From assembly GCA_003104975.1 (NCBI GenBank), contig PQAM01000006.1, positions 62,001 through 126,000 of the forward strand: 64,000 nt of DNA, given 5' to 3'. Under the pieces are notes generated by a model. The model did not search any database and was not told the DNA's origin. It saw nothing but the letters and a program-made list of their open reading frames with translations. The stretch comes from Candidatus Methylomirabilota bacterium (lineage in GTDB: Bacteria > Methylomirabilota > Methylomirabilia > Methylomirabilales > Methylomirabilaceae). Made by a program: the position numbers and the translations under genes. Positions 42,167-51,466 of the stretch are shown one piece after another; the first letter of the stretch is position 1, and the number at the start of each line of letters is the position of its first letter.

Positions 42167-42601
42167 ATGCTCAAAGAGTTCAAAGAGTTCGCGATGCGCG
42201 GCAATGTCCTCGACATGGCGATCGGGATCATCATCGGCGCGGCCTTCGGTAAGATCGTGAGTTCTTTTGTGAGCGACATCCTGATGCCCCCCGTCGGCCT
42301 GATAGTCGGCAAGGCCGATTTTTCCAGCCTCTTTATCGATCTCTCAGGCAATGCCCATCCGACACTCGCAGCGGCCAAGGCGGCGGGCGTCGCCACGATC
42401 AATTACGGCGTATTCCTGAATACGATCCTCGATTTCCTCATTGTGGCGTTTGCGATCTTCCTGCTGATCAGGCAGGTGAACCGGATGACGCAACAGCCCG
42501 AAGCGCCGGCGGCGGCACCGACCACAAAGACGTGCCCCCATTGTTTGTCCGCTATCCATCTGGAGGCAACACGCTGCGCCTATTGTACATCCGCGATCTG
42601 A
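42167..42601 (+). CDS. mscL: Large-conductance mechanosensitive channel with zinc ribbon
   Basis: 144 residues. [40 protein letters not shown] is the canonical MscL TM1, with TM2 at [24 protein letters not shown]-terminal zinc ribbon ([22 protein letters not shown], two CxxC pairs) is a common extension outside Proteobacteria. GAGGAGG precedes the ATG. It releases osmolytes upon hypo-osmotic shock and is followed by a MscS-type channel. Confidence 0.95.
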   Translation: MLKEFKEFAMRGNVLDMAIGIIIGAAFGKIVSSFVSDILMPPVGLIVGKADFSSLFIDLSGNAHPTLAAAKAAGVATINYGVFLNTILDFLIVAFAIFLLIRQVNRMTQQPEAPAAAPTTKTCPHCLSAIHLEATRCAYCTSAI

Positions 42602-42645
42602 GCGGATAAGCGACCGTTGAATCACAATAGATGGGGAGAACTCAG

Positions 42646-43461
42646 ATGCTCAGCACGGGGATGGCGCCGACAGATCTGGTGATCGACCTGATGATCCGAT
42701 ACGGCTTCAAGGTCCTTGGAGCCGTGGTGATCCTGGCGGGCGGTCTGCTCGTAGCCCGATGGAGCGGGAATATTGTCCACGCGTGGGTTGCGCGCCAGCA
42801 GATCGAGCCCCCGGTCAGAGTCCTGATTGTCCGCTTGATCCGGGCAACGGTGGTCCTTCTCACGCTGATTGTGGTGATCGACAACCTCGGGGTCCAGATC
42901 ACACCGTTTCTCGCCGGCATCGGCGTGGCCGGCGTCGGCATCGGGCTGGCGCTGCAGGGTGTCCTGAGCAACGTGGTGGCCGGTCTCACCATCGTCTTCA
43001 CCAAACCGTACCGCGTCGGCGAATATATCGAGCTGGTAGGGGAACAGGGTGAGGTGACGATGATCGACCTCTTTTCGACGACGCTCGTTCATCCGGACCT
43101 TTCCAGGGTTGTCATTCCCAACCGCAAGATTGTCGGGGAGATTCTGCACAACTTTGGGACCATGCGTCAACTGAATCTGAAGGTGGGTGTCGCGTACGGC
43201 ACCAATGTGAATCAGACGCTGGCCATCGTGCGCCAGGTATTGGAAGGCAGCGCATATGTCCTGAAAGAGCCGACCCCGCTTATCGGTATCGCCATGCTTG
43301 ACGAATCGGCCATCATCATCTCGGTCCGCCCATGGGTCAAGGTCGACGATTACGACACCGCCCATGCGGAACTCTATCAGACTATTATGGAGCGATTCGA
43401 GGCGGGTCGGATCGCCAAGCCCATTCCGCAACGGGAAGTCCGTCTCGTATCGGGATCATGA
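42646..43461 (+). CDS. MscS-family mechanosensitive ion channel
   Basis: About 271 residues. Three N-terminal membrane helices end in the pore helix GVQITPFLAGIGVAGVGIGLALQGVLSNVVAGLTIVFTKPYRVGEYI, the MscS signature. The beta domain VIPNRKIVGEI and a C-terminal alpha/beta domain follow. The ATG at 42646 with GGGGAG upstream is preferred; another ATG five codons earlier is possible. It overlaps the DUF748 gene by 4 bp (ATGA). Confidence 0.93.
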   Translation: MLSTGMAPTDLVIDLMIRYGFKVLGAVVILAGGLLVARWSGNIVHAWVARQQIEPPVRVLIVRLIRATVVLLTLIVVIDNLGVQITPFLAGIGVAGVGIGLALQGVLSNVVAGLTIVFTKPYRVGEYIELVGEQGEVTMIDLFSTTLVHPDLSRVVIPNRKIVGEILHNFGTMRQLNLKVGVAYGTNVNQTLAIVRQVLEGSAYVLKEPTPLIGIAMLDESAIIISVRPWVKVDDYDTAHAELYQTIMERFEAGRIAKPIPQREVRLVSGS

Positions 43462-46448
43462 GGGCCACTATGCCAACGTTCTTGACTCGGATGTTCTCCT
43501 TGAAGCGTCTCCGGACACTCCTCATCTGGTTCACCGCACTCTTTGTGACGGTCACGCTGATCGCGTTTTTTGTCCTCCCGCCGCTGGCGCGGTCCTTTCT
43601 GATACGAACCCTCTCTGATGCGCTGCATCGCGAGGTCGCCATTCAACAGATCGCTATCAATCCGTTCACACTTTCACTGACCGTGAAAGGTCTCACGGTC
43701 AAGGACCGTGAGACACCCGACACATTTGCGTCGTTCGACCAGCTCTTTATCAACCTTGAGAGCCTTTCTGCATTTCGCTGGGCACTGATTCTGAAAGAGG
43801 TACGTCTGGATCGGCCCCATATTCGGATCGTTCACCATCAGGACGGCTCCTACAACTTCTCCGATCTTTTGAAAGGCGACGGCGCAGATCGGGGTGGCGG
43901 CGGCGCCCCCAGCCGTTTCTCGGTCAACAATATTCAAATCGTGGACGGCAGCATCGATTTCATCGATCAGCCGAAACGGACCGACCACACCGTCAGAGAG
44001 CTCAACATCGCCCTCCCGTTTATCTCCAATACCCCCCACTACATCGAGACATCTGTGGAACCCAGGATATCGGCAACCATCAACGATAGTCGGTATCTCC
44101 TTGAAGGGAACACCAAACCGTTCGCCTCCTCCCGTCAGACTACGCTCGATATTGACATTACCGATCTCGACATTCCCTACTATCTCGCCTATCTGCCGGT
44201 GAAAACCAACTTCACGATCGGTTCAGGAAAGATGACCGTCAAGGCGCAACTCTCGTTCATTCAAACGCCACAACCGGCCCTGACGGTCGAGGGCCGCGTC
44301 GCCGTCCACGGACTGTCCGTCAGCGACGCGAAGAATCGGCCGCTGCTCACGCTGCCCCTTCTGGACGTTGCACTTGCGCCCACGGAGCCCATCGCCCGGC
44401 GATTCCACGCCGCGTCCGTCATCCTCGACTCACCAGAACTGTTCATTCGACGCGATCCGCCGGGAACGATGAATATTCAGAATCTCTTACCCCAGGATTC
44501 CGGCACGCCCACTGATGCCACGACTCAAGAGGCCTCGAACCCTGCCGTCGTCGATATCGACACGTTTCAACTGAACAAGGGGAGAGTCTCATTTTCGGAC
44601 GCGGCGGTAGGCGCATTCAACGCGAAGAAGGATGCCGACGAACGCTCGCCCGCCGAACCGGTCAGCGTTGTCGCCCAGGACATCACGATGAGGGCCGATA
44701 ACCTCACGACCGGCAGCGAGCGGCAGGGCACGGCCGTTCTCTCTTTAAAACTGAATAAGGGGGGCACTATCACGGTCGAGGGCCCCGTCGGCCTTACCCC
44801 CTTATCCGCGCAATTGGCCCTGAACCTCAAGGCTGTCGATCTCCGTCCGTTTCAACCTTATGTCACCGATCGGATCAAGATCCGTGTGACGCGGGGCACC
44901 GTATCGGCAACAGGCAATCTGTCGATCAACCAACGGGATGAGTCCGGCCTGCAGGCCGCCTATACAGGGAAGCTGTCCATCACGCGGTTCGGATCAGTGG
45001 ATAAGACGTATGCGCAGGATTTTCTCAGTTGGCAGTCGCTCGCGCTTGATGATCTGAAGGCAGGCTATAATCCGATCTACGTTCATATCGGCAAGGTCGC
45101 GTTGACCGATTTCTACACCCGTCTGATTGTATACCCCGACGGCTCGGTCAATCTGGCCCAGATCATGGAACCAGGGGCGCCTGAGACGCAGCCGGCGGCA
45201 CCGACCGCGACCGCGCCACAACCCACGCCTGTCAAGACCTCGGACAAACCCGGCACCGATGTCCAGATTCGGACCATCACCCTTCAAGGCGGACGTATCA
45301 GTTTCTCAGACACGTCGCTCAAACCGGCCTACTCCATGGATCTGGCGGAGATCGGCGGAAGGGTATCCGGACTTTCGTCCGGCGAAGCCACTTTTGCGGA
45401 TGTGGATCTCAGGGGCAAGGTCAACCAGTTTGCGCCCCTTGAGATTGTCGGGAAGATCAACCCGTTGCGCGAGGACCTGTTTGTCGATCTGAAGGCTCGA
45501 TTCCGCGACATGGACCTGAGTCCAATGACCCCCTACTCCGGCAAATATGTCGGCTACACCATCGAGAAGGGTAAGCTTTCCTTTGACCTGAATTATCAGA
45601 TTGCCAAGCGGAAGCTCGAATCCACAAACAATCTGTTCTTGGATCAGTTCACCCTCGGGGAGAAGGTGGAGAGTCCTACCGCCACCAACCTGCCGGTCAG
45701 ATTGGCCATTGCCCTCCTCAAAGACAGAAAAGGTGAGATCCATCTCGACCTCCCGGTAACCGGCAGCCTTGATGACCCGGAATTCCGCGTGTGGAAGGTG
45801 GTGCTTGAGATCCTTGTCAATCTGATCTCGAAGGCAGCGACCGCGCCATTTGCCCTGCTCGGTGCACTGATCGGCGGCGGGGAGGAGTTAGGATATCTCG
45901 AGTATGAGCCGGGGAGTGCTGTCATAACCGATGCGAATGCTGCAAAGATCGAGAAGTTGATCAAGGCGCTGTATGAACGGCCCTCGCTGAGGCTTGAGAT
46001 CGAAGGTCATGTGGATGCGGAGAAAGATCGGGAGGGATTACGGCAGCGTGCGTTCATGCGGAAGCTGAAGGTTCAGAAGTTCAATCAGCTTCTCAAGAAG
46101 GGGGAGCCCTCAATTCCGGCCGATGAGCTGACGATTGAACCCGCCGAGTACGAGTCATACCTGAAGCTCGCGTATAAGGCGGAAACCTTTCCAAAGCCGC
46201 GTAATGTCCTGGGGTTGGCCAAGGATCTGCCGGTTCCAGAAATGGTGAAGTTGATGCTGACCCACATCCAGATTACCGATGACGATCTGCGGCTGCTCGC
46301 GTCTCAACGCGCGATGAAGGTCAAGGATGTCATCCTGCAATCCAAGACGGTCGAGCCGGAACGTCTGTTCATCATCGAGCCCAGGTCGCTCACGTCTGAG
46401 CAACGTGATACGCTCAAGCAAAGCCGCGTCGATTTCACAATTCGCTGA
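43458..46448 (+). CDS. DUF748 / AsmA-like envelope protein
   Basis: About 996 residues. An N-terminal membrane helix (LLIWFTALFVTVTLIAFFVLPPLARSFL) is followed by AsmA-like repeats of beta strands: FTLSLTVKGLTVKDRET, FDQLFINLESLSAFRWALILKEVRLDRP, DGSYNFSDLL. DUF748 blocks near the C-terminus (PYSGKYVGYTIEKGKLSFDLNYQIAKRKL, LGEKVESPTATNLPVRLAIALLKDRKGEIHLDLPVTGSLDDP) and an OmpA-like EIEGHVD stretch end it. AsmA relatives may move phospholipids between membranes. It is coupled to mscS by ATGA. Confidence 0.88.
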   Translation: MRATMPTFLTRMFSLKRLRTLLIWFTALFVTVTLIAFFVLPPLARSFLIRTLSDALHREVAIQQIAINPFTLSLTVKGLTVKDRETPDTFASFDQLFINLESLSAFRWALILKEVRLDRPHIRIVHHQDGSYNFSDLLKGDGADRGGGGAPSRFSVNNIQIVDGSIDFIDQPKRTDHTVRELNIALPFISNTPHYIETSVEPRISATINDSRYLLEGNTKPFASSRQTTLDIDITDLDIPYYLAYLPVKTNFTIGSGKMTVKAQLSFIQTPQPALTVEGRVAVHGLSVSDAKNRPLLTLPLLDVALAPTEPIARRFHAASVILDSPELFIRRDPPGTMNIQNLLPQDSGTPTDATTQEASNPAVVDIDTFQLNKGRVSFSDAAVGAFNAKKDADERSPAEPVSVVAQDITMRADNLTTGSERQGTAVLSLKLNKGGTITVEGPVGLTPLSAQLALNLKAVDLRPFQPYVTDRIKIRVTRGTVSATGNLSINQRDESGLQAAYTGKLSITRFGSVDKTYAQDFLSWQSLALDDLKAGYNPIYVHIGKVALTDFYTRLIVYPDGSVNLAQIMEPGAPETQPAAPTATAPQPTPVKTSDKPGTDVQIRTITLQGGRISFSDTSLKPAYSMDLAEIGGRVSGLSSGEATFADVDLRGKVNQFAPLEIVGKINPLREDLFVDLKARFRDMDLSPMTPYSGKYVGYTIEKGKLSFDLNYQIAKRKLESTNNLFLDQFTLGEKVESPTATNLPVRLAIALLKDRKGEIHLDLPVTGSLDDPEFRVWKVVLEILVNLISKAATAPFALLGALIGGGEELGYLEYEPGSAVITDANAAKIEKLIKALYERPSLRLEIEGHVDAEKDREGLRQRAFMRKLKVQKFNQLLKKGEPSIPADELTIEPAEYESYLKLAYKAETFPKPRNVLGLAKDLPVPEMVKLMLTHIQITDDDLRLLASQRAMKVKDVILQSKTVEPERLFIIEPRSLTSEQRDTLKQSRVDFTIR

Positions 46449-46554
46449 CTCGATTCACATTGACACCGGCTGAAGCGGATGTTAGAAACAGTTTGGCCCT
46501 GCTTGCGCTGCACCGCTATCAGAACCTGGCGAATCGGATGAAGGCGGGTGAGCG

Positions 46555-47259
46555 ATGTTTCTAGACTGGCTGCCAAAGAATATTTCAACTCATGGAGGGG
46601 AGATCGACTCGATCCTCCACCTGATTTACTCTGTCACACTGGTCTGGTTTATCGTCACCGTCGGAGCGCTCCTCGCCTTCGCGCTCCTCTTCCGTCGGCG
46701 TGACGGCCGGCGCGCCGCCTACATCACCGGCGATCGCCTGTCGCAGGCCGCATGGCTGTTGATCCCCACCGCCCTTGTCCTCGCACTTGACCTGTGGATC
46801 GATTTTCGAGGTGGCGATGCCTGGGCACGGATTAAGCTTCACACGCCGCCGAGCGACCTCCAGGTGCAGGTAACCGGAAAGCAGTTCAACTGGGAGATTC
46901 TCTATCCTGGGCCGGACGGCCGTTTCGGGACACCAGACGATCTGCAGATGGACAACGAACTGCACGTTGCCGTCAACAGGGTCGTCGGTATCGTCCTCAA
47001 ATCAAAGGACGTGATCCACAGTCTCTATCTGCCCAATCTCCGCCTGCAACAGAACGTCATCCCGGGGCGCGAGTTGCATGCCTGGTTCCAGGCCACCCAG
47101 CCCGGCGTCTTCGAGATCCCCTGCCTGGAACTGTGCGGATTCGGCCATTCCGGGATGGTCGGACGTCTGATCGTCCATTCGGCCGACGACTACAACCAAT
47201 GGGTGCAGGAACAGTGGCCGTCCACGTCACGCTCGACCACGGCAATCACTCAACCATGA
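46555..47259 (+). CDS. coxB: Cytochrome c oxidase subunit II (CuA)
   Basis: 234 residues. Two N-terminal membrane helices are followed by the cupredoxin domain. The CuA ligands are complete: H in KDVIHSLYLP, then C-x-E-x-C in IPCLELC, H in GFGH and M in SGM. It accepts electrons from cytochrome c, so this is not a quinol oxidase. There is no fused cytochrome c domain. An Asp/Gly-rich loop (PGPDGRFGTPDD) is typical of non-mitochondrial forms. It overlaps coxA by 4 bp. Confidence 0.95.
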   Translation: MFLDWLPKNISTHGGEIDSILHLIYSVTLVWFIVTVGALLAFALLFRRRDGRRAAYITGDRLSQAAWLLIPTALVLALDLWIDFRGGDAWARIKLHTPPSDLQVQVTGKQFNWEILYPGPDGRFGTPDDLQMDNELHVAVNRVVGIVLKSKDVIHSLYLPNLRLQQNVIPGRELHAWFQATQPGVFEIPCLELCGFGHSGMVGRLIVHSADDYNQWVQEQWPSTSRSTTAITQP

Positions 47260-48980
47260 CGACCCCTCCGGCAGTCGGCCCCATTCCCTCCCCTACAGCC
47301 CCTCCCGTCCATGGGGCGCACGGGTTCTGGCAGACCTGCGTCTTCTCAACCGATCACAAAACCATCGCTAAACAGTATCTGTTCCTCGGCCTCTTTATGG
47401 CGCTGGTCGGCGGCTACCTGGTCTATGTGATGCGATGGCAACTCGCCTTCCCCGACACGTCGATCCCGGGATTCGGATTCGTGGGGCCGGAGACCTATAA
47501 CGCCCTGGCCACGAACCATGGAACGATCATGGTCTTCTTTGTGGCGATGCCGATCCTGCTCGGCGCCCTGGGCAACTTCCTGATTCCCCTCATGATCGGC
47601 GCCAGGGATATGGCCTTCCCCCGGCTCAACATGCTCTCCTTCTGGACCCTCTTTGTCGCATCACTCGTCCTGCTGTCGTCCTTTTTCGTTCCAGGAGGCG
47701 CGGCGGCAGCGGGGTGGACCGGCTATGCGCCGCTGAGCGCCAGGGCCGAATATACCGGCGTGAATTGGGGGATCAACCTCTGGCTGCTCGCCCACGCACT
47801 TGAGTTTGCCTCATTCCTGATGGGCGGCGTCAATTTTCTGACGACCGCCATCACCATGCGCGCGCCGGGGATGACCTACCTCCGCCTGCCGCTCCTTGTC
47901 TGGCAGCAGATGACCGCCTCTGTCATCTTTCTGCTCTCCGTCGGACCTTTGATCGCCGCCGCTCTGATGTTGCTGATGGATCGGCTGTTGGACACCGGCT
48001 TTTTTGTGCCCGAACAGGGCGGCGATCCGTTGCTGTGGCAACACCTGTTCTGGTTCTTTGGCCACCCGGAGGTCTACGTCCTCCTGATGCCCGGTCTTGG
48101 GGCGGTGCTCGAAGTCCTTACGGTCTTTTCGCGAAAACCGGTCTTCGGCTACCGGTGGATCATCTACGCGACGATCTCCGTCGGCCTCCTCAGCCTCATC
48201 GTCTGGGCCCACCATATGTTTATCAGCGGCATGGACCCTCGACTGGCGATGCCGTTCAGCATCACCACCATCCTGATCTCCGTCCCGATCGCACTGATCG
48301 TCTTCTCGATGATTCTCACCCTGTGGAAAGGCTCGATCCGGTTTACCATCCCGATGCTCTGGGCCCTGGCGTTTGTCGTCATGTTCATCACCGGCGGACT
48401 CACCGGCATCGTCCTCGGTTCCGCGCCGGCCAACATTCAGGTCCACGGGACCTATTTTGTCGTGGCCCACTTTCACTACGTCCTGCTGAGCGTCGTCATC
48501 TTCGGCAGTTTTACCGGCATCTACTTCTGGTTCCCCAAGATGTTCGGTCGGATAATGAACGCGCCTCTCAGTTATCTGCACTTTCTGCTTACCCTTATTT
48601 TCTTCAACCTCACCTTCTTTCCGATGCATGCCGTCGGACTGGCCGGGATGCCGCGCCGTATCGCAAACCCACTCCAGTACGAGCTTCTACAATCGGTTCA
48701 ACCGCTGAACGTCTACATTACGTTCAGCGCCATCGGGCTGACGCTCGCCCAGTTTCTCTTTCTGATCAACCTTGCCTGGAGCATTATGGCCGGAAAACAG
48801 GCCGATGCGAACCCATGGGAGTCGGCGACCCTCGAGTGGACCCTCCCCTCCCCTCCCCCTCACGGCAACTGGGGCGAGACACTTCCGACCGTCTACCGCG
48901 GTCCTTATGACTATAGCCCGCCGGGCGTTCGCGAGGACTATCTGCCGCAGGATCGCGCGACGACGGCAAGGCCCGGCTAG
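47256..48980 (+). CDS. coxA: Cytochrome c oxidase subunit I
   Basis: 574 residues, 12 or more membrane helices. The heme-copper ligands are present: His in ATNHGTIMVFF (heme a), HPEVY (CuB and the cross-linked Tyr), HHMF (CuB pair), and the two His of VVAHFHYVL (hemes a3 and a). The HPEVY tyrosine places it in A-family aa3-type oxidases. The ATG at 47256 overlaps coxB by 4 bp; a longer reading frame runs through coxB and is rejected. It reduces O2 to water and pumps protons. Confidence 0.97.
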   Translation: MTTPPAVGPIPSPTAPPVHGAHGFWQTCVFSTDHKTIAKQYLFLGLFMALVGGYLVYVMRWQLAFPDTSIPGFGFVGPETYNALATNHGTIMVFFVAMPILLGALGNFLIPLMIGARDMAFPRLNMLSFWTLFVASLVLLSSFFVPGGAAAAGWTGYAPLSARAEYTGVNWGINLWLLAHALEFASFLMGGVNFLTTAITMRAPGMTYLRLPLLVWQQMTASVIFLLSVGPLIAAALMLLMDRLLDTGFFVPEQGGDPLLWQHLFWFFGHPEVYVLLMPGLGAVLEVLTVFSRKPVFGYRWIIYATISVGLLSLIVWAHHMFISGMDPRLAMPFSITTILISVPIALIVFSMILTLWKGSIRFTIPMLWALAFVVMFITGGLTGIVLGSAPANIQVHGTYFVVAHFHYVLLSVVIFGSFTGIYFWFPKMFGRIMNAPLSYLHFLLTLIFFNLTFFPMHAVGLAGMPRRIANPLQYELLQSVQPLNVYITFSAIGLTLAQFLFLINLAWSIMAGKQADANPWESATLEWTLPSPPPHGNWGETLPTVYRGPYDYSPPGVREDYLPQDRATTARPG

Positions 48981-48991
48981 GAGCGACATCG

Positions 48992-49558
48992 ATGCGCATG
49001 GCACTGGCCTCCGACCAGCCCGCTCGTCGCGGCAAGATCGCGGTCTGGTGGTTGATCGCCTCCGAGGTGATGATCTTTGGAGGCGCCGTCGGCAGTTATA
49101 TCCTGGCCAGGGCGGCCGGCCCGGGATGGACTGGAGAGGCCGCACACCTGAGCGCCGTCCTGGCTACGATCAACACCTTTGTCCTGCTGACCAGCAGCAT
49201 GACGATGGCAATGGCCTTTGCGGCCTATCAAACGGCGGATCAGCGCGGGGTACGAAAATTTCTCTTACTCACCATCCTGCTTGGACTCGCATTCCTCGGG
49301 ATCAAGGCCTACGAGTATGTTTCCCATATTGGAGAGGGTCTGGTCCCCTGGAGCGGAGCCTTCTGGTCCTTTTATTACCTGTTGACCGGCCTGCACGCCT
49401 TGCATGTCGTTGCCGGGCTTATTGTCAACGAGATCGTATGGCTGGCAGCCGGCAAGGGGCTGAGCACCGGCTATCGCATCGAGATTGCGGGACTCTACTG
49501 GCACTTTGTCGACATCGTCTGGATCTTTCTCTTCCCACTCCTCTATCTTTCGTACTAA
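48992..49558 (+). CDS. coxC: Cytochrome c oxidase subunit III
   Basis: 188 residues with five membrane helices: WWLIASEVMIFGGAVGSYIL, INTFVLLTSSMTMAMA, FLLLTILLGLAFLGIKAYEY, YYLLTGLHALHVVAGLI and GLYWHFVDIVWIFLFPLLYL. The conserved H-L-H and ExxYWHFVD(I/V)VW motifs are typical of bacterial subunit III. AGGAG precedes the ATG. It stabilises the catalytic core of the oxidase. Confidence 0.95.
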   Translation: MRMALASDQPARRGKIAVWWLIASEVMIFGGAVGSYILARAAGPGWTGEAAHLSAVLATINTFVLLTSSMTMAMAFAAYQTADQRGVRKFLLLTILLGLAFLGIKAYEYVSHIGEGLVPWSGAFWSFYYLLTGLHALHVVAGLIVNEIVWLAAGKGLSTGYRIEIAGLYWHFVDIVWIFLFPLLYLSY

Positions 49559-49609
49559 TATGAGACGTAGATGCGGGCGGCGGGCGGAAGAGTGTACAGG
49601 ACACCTCAG

Positions 49610-49888
49610 ATGACGGCTGAACGGGTCCATCCGAACTATATTACAATCTGGATCTGGCTGATCGTTTTGATGCTGGCCGGGGTGATGGCAACCTTACTGC
49701 CGCTGGACAGCTCAGTCATCGTCGGCCTGATCTTTGTCATTGCGTCCGTCAAGGCCGTCCTGGTCGCATTGAACTACATGCACCTGAAATCTGAGAATTG
49801 GCTGATCTACGCCCTGGCGATCGTGCCGGTATTGTTGGTGGTGGCCATGATATTGGTCCTGTTTCCGGATATCGTCTATCGTCATTGA
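49610..49888 (+). CDS. coxD: Cytochrome c oxidase subunit IV family protein
   Basis: 92 residues from ATG 49610. It has three helices (ITIWIWLIVLMLAGVMATLL, VIVGLIFVIASVKAVLVALNYMHL, IYALAIVPVLLVVAMILVLF) and the family motif KAVLVALNYMHLKSE. An earlier ATG at 49571 would add 13 residues without a clear ribosome binding site. It is the last gene of coxB-coxA-coxC-coxD. No heme-a synthesis or Sco/CtaG assembly genes are nearby. Confidence 0.9.
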   Translation: MTAERVHPNYITIWIWLIVLMLAGVMATLLPLDSSVIVGLIFVIASVKAVLVALNYMHLKSENWLIYALAIVPVLLVVAMILVLFPDIVYRH

Positions 49889-49956
49889 GTCTCTCGTCCG
49901 GCGTAGCATCATGATATCTCTCATTCCCTGTATCGTAAGGAGCATTGGGCAGAACC

Positions 49957-51072
49957 ATGGCTAAAGGCGCGGATGTCGTTATTATAGGAGGCGGGATTAT
50001 CGGCGTAGCCTGCGCCTACGCCCTGACCCGCGCTCACGTGAAACGTGTCGTCCTGGTTGAGCGTGGCAGGCTTGGCCGCGAGGCGTCGCGAGCATCGGCG
50101 GGTATGCTGGTGCCCCAGGGCGAGGCGGAGGGACCCGGACCATTGTTCGACCTCTCCCTTGCCGCACGAAATCGCTATCGGACACTGGCCGATGAGCTTC
50201 GAGACGCGACTGGGGAGGACATCGAGTATTGTCGGTGGGGACTGCTGTACCTTGTCGATCCGGCCGAACATGAGGCCGCCAAAGGGCGAGCCGCGTGGCA
50301 GCGGGCGGCCGGCCTCCGCGTCGAGGAGTTGTCCGGACGTGAAGTACGCGCCCTGGAGCCGATCCTGAGTCCCGAGATCGGCGGCGCGCTCTTCTTTCCC
50401 GACGAGGCGCATGTACGGCCCTGCACCGTCGTCTCGTCGCTGGCGGCCGCAGCACAAGCCGGCGGCGCCGAGATTCTCGAGCAGGTCGAGGCGGTCGATT
50501 TCGTTCTCAGCGACGACCGGGTACGGGGTGTGAACGTCGGCGGGAAGACGATCCTCGCGGACACCGTCGTGGTCAGCGCCGGGGCGTGGTCCGGGCATCT
50601 GCTGGATCGCATCGGCCACCGGCTGCCGACGGAGCCGGTGCGCGGCCAGATCGTTCGCACTCGATTCGATCGCCCGCCGCTTACCCACCTGGTCTGGGGT
50701 CCGTTGGGCTATTTGGTACCACGACTGAACGGCGAGGTCTTAATCGGAACCACCGTGGAGCAGGCAGGATACGCCTCGACCCCCACCCTGGCAGGTGTCG
50801 CGGGGCTGGTTGCGGCCGCCGGGGCAATGGCGCCCACGCTCATGGCCGCGCCCTTCGATCGGGTCTGGGCGGGACTGCGACCCCGGCTGCCCGATGGCCT
50901 GCCGGCCATCGGCCGCTTTGCGGATATCCTGAATCTGTACGTGGCGACCGGCCACTACCGGACGGGGATCCTGCTGGGACCGCTCACGGGGGAACTGCTT
51001 GCCGATCTGATCCTGGGTAAAGAGCCGGCCTTTCCCCTCCAGGCCTTCTCCCCCGATCGCTTTGGCCGGTAA
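49957..51072 (+). CDS. thiO: Glycine oxidase (thiamine biosynthesis, ThiO-like)
   Basis: 371-residue FAD enzyme of the DAO family. VVIIGGGIIGVACAYALTRAHVKRVVLVERG is the dinucleotide-binding start, followed by GREASRASAGMLVPQ, PVRGQIVRTR and the C-terminal ATGHYRTGILLGPLTGELLADLI. ThiO makes dehydroglycine for the thiazole ring of thiamine. The ATG at 49957 is chosen, although AAGGAG is 14 bp away; a TTG four codons earlier lies too close to it. No other thi gene is adjacent and no TPP riboswitch is visible in the 68-bp gap. Confidence 0.9.
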   Translation: MAKGADVVIIGGGIIGVACAYALTRAHVKRVVLVERGRLGREASRASAGMLVPQGEAEGPGPLFDLSLAARNRYRTLADELRDATGEDIEYCRWGLLYLVDPAEHEAAKGRAAWQRAAGLRVEELSGREVRALEPILSPEIGGALFFPDEAHVRPCTVVSSLAAAAQAGGAEILEQVEAVDFVLSDDRVRGVNVGGKTILADTVVVSAGAWSGHLLDRIGHRLPTEPVRGQIVRTRFDRPPLTHLVWGPLGYLVPRLNGEVLIGTTVEQAGYASTPTLAGVAGLVAAAGAMAPTLMAAPFDRVWAGLRPRLPDGLPAIGRFADILNLYVATGHYRTGILLGPLTGELLADLILGKEPAFPLQAFSPDRFGR

Positions 51073-51185
51073 TCGCACCGGCCAACAGTCCTTCAGCTCT
51101 CGCCGGCTCCACACACAGTGATCCGCCTTGGGTCGTTGCCAGAAACGATTTGTCCCGAACCATCCCCTCTTCGCGCGCTCCCCTT

Positions 51186-51334
51186 ATTGATCCTTGCATA
51201 AGTAATGGAAAGCGAACCAGACACCTATCCGTTCAGCCTGAGCTTGTCGAAGGCCGTTCCGTTCATGGTTCGACTGGCTCACCACGAACGGAAATGAGAC
51301 ATCAACTCCGCGCCTTACTTATGCAAGCTTCAAT
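51186..51334. mobile_element. MITE-like nested palindromic element
   Basis: The ends are ATTGATCCTTGCATAAGTAA (51186-51205) and its near-perfect reverse complement at 51315-51334, of which the inner 13 bp are perfect (CTTGCATAAGTAA / TTACTTATGCAAG). Inside lies a second, different palindrome: CCGTTCAGCCTGAGCTTGTC then TTCGACTGGCTC and CACGAACGG, of the CTGAGCTTGTCGAA repeat family. The element has no gene. The intervening part of 51073-51466 shows nothing else. Confidence 0.65.
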
Positions 51335-51427
51335 AGCAACAGCGTTGGAGAAGGAACTGCATCATGGAGCGACCCGGTATCTCAGGAAGAGCGTCTTATG
51401 GGACACCCGGCCGTACAAGACCATCTC

Positions 51428-51456
51428 TTGACGGCGTGTCATAATGCCACTATACT
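51428..51456 (+). promoter_or_regulatory. Promoter of the DUF4143 ATPase, leaderless
   Basis: TTGACG (51428-51433), a 17-bp spacer and TATACT (51451-51456) each match 5 of 6 consensus bases. The start codon ATG at 51467 lies only 10 bp after the -10, so the transcript would have a leader of about 2-5 nt. No ribosome binding site is present, consistent with leaderless translation. Confidence 0.65.
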
Positions 51457-51466
51457 GTGAAACACT

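Noticed and set aside
47133-47255. N-terminal extension of coxA
   Set aside because: The extension lies inside coxB in another frame. The ATG at 47256 gives the standard subunit I start with a 4-bp overlap.
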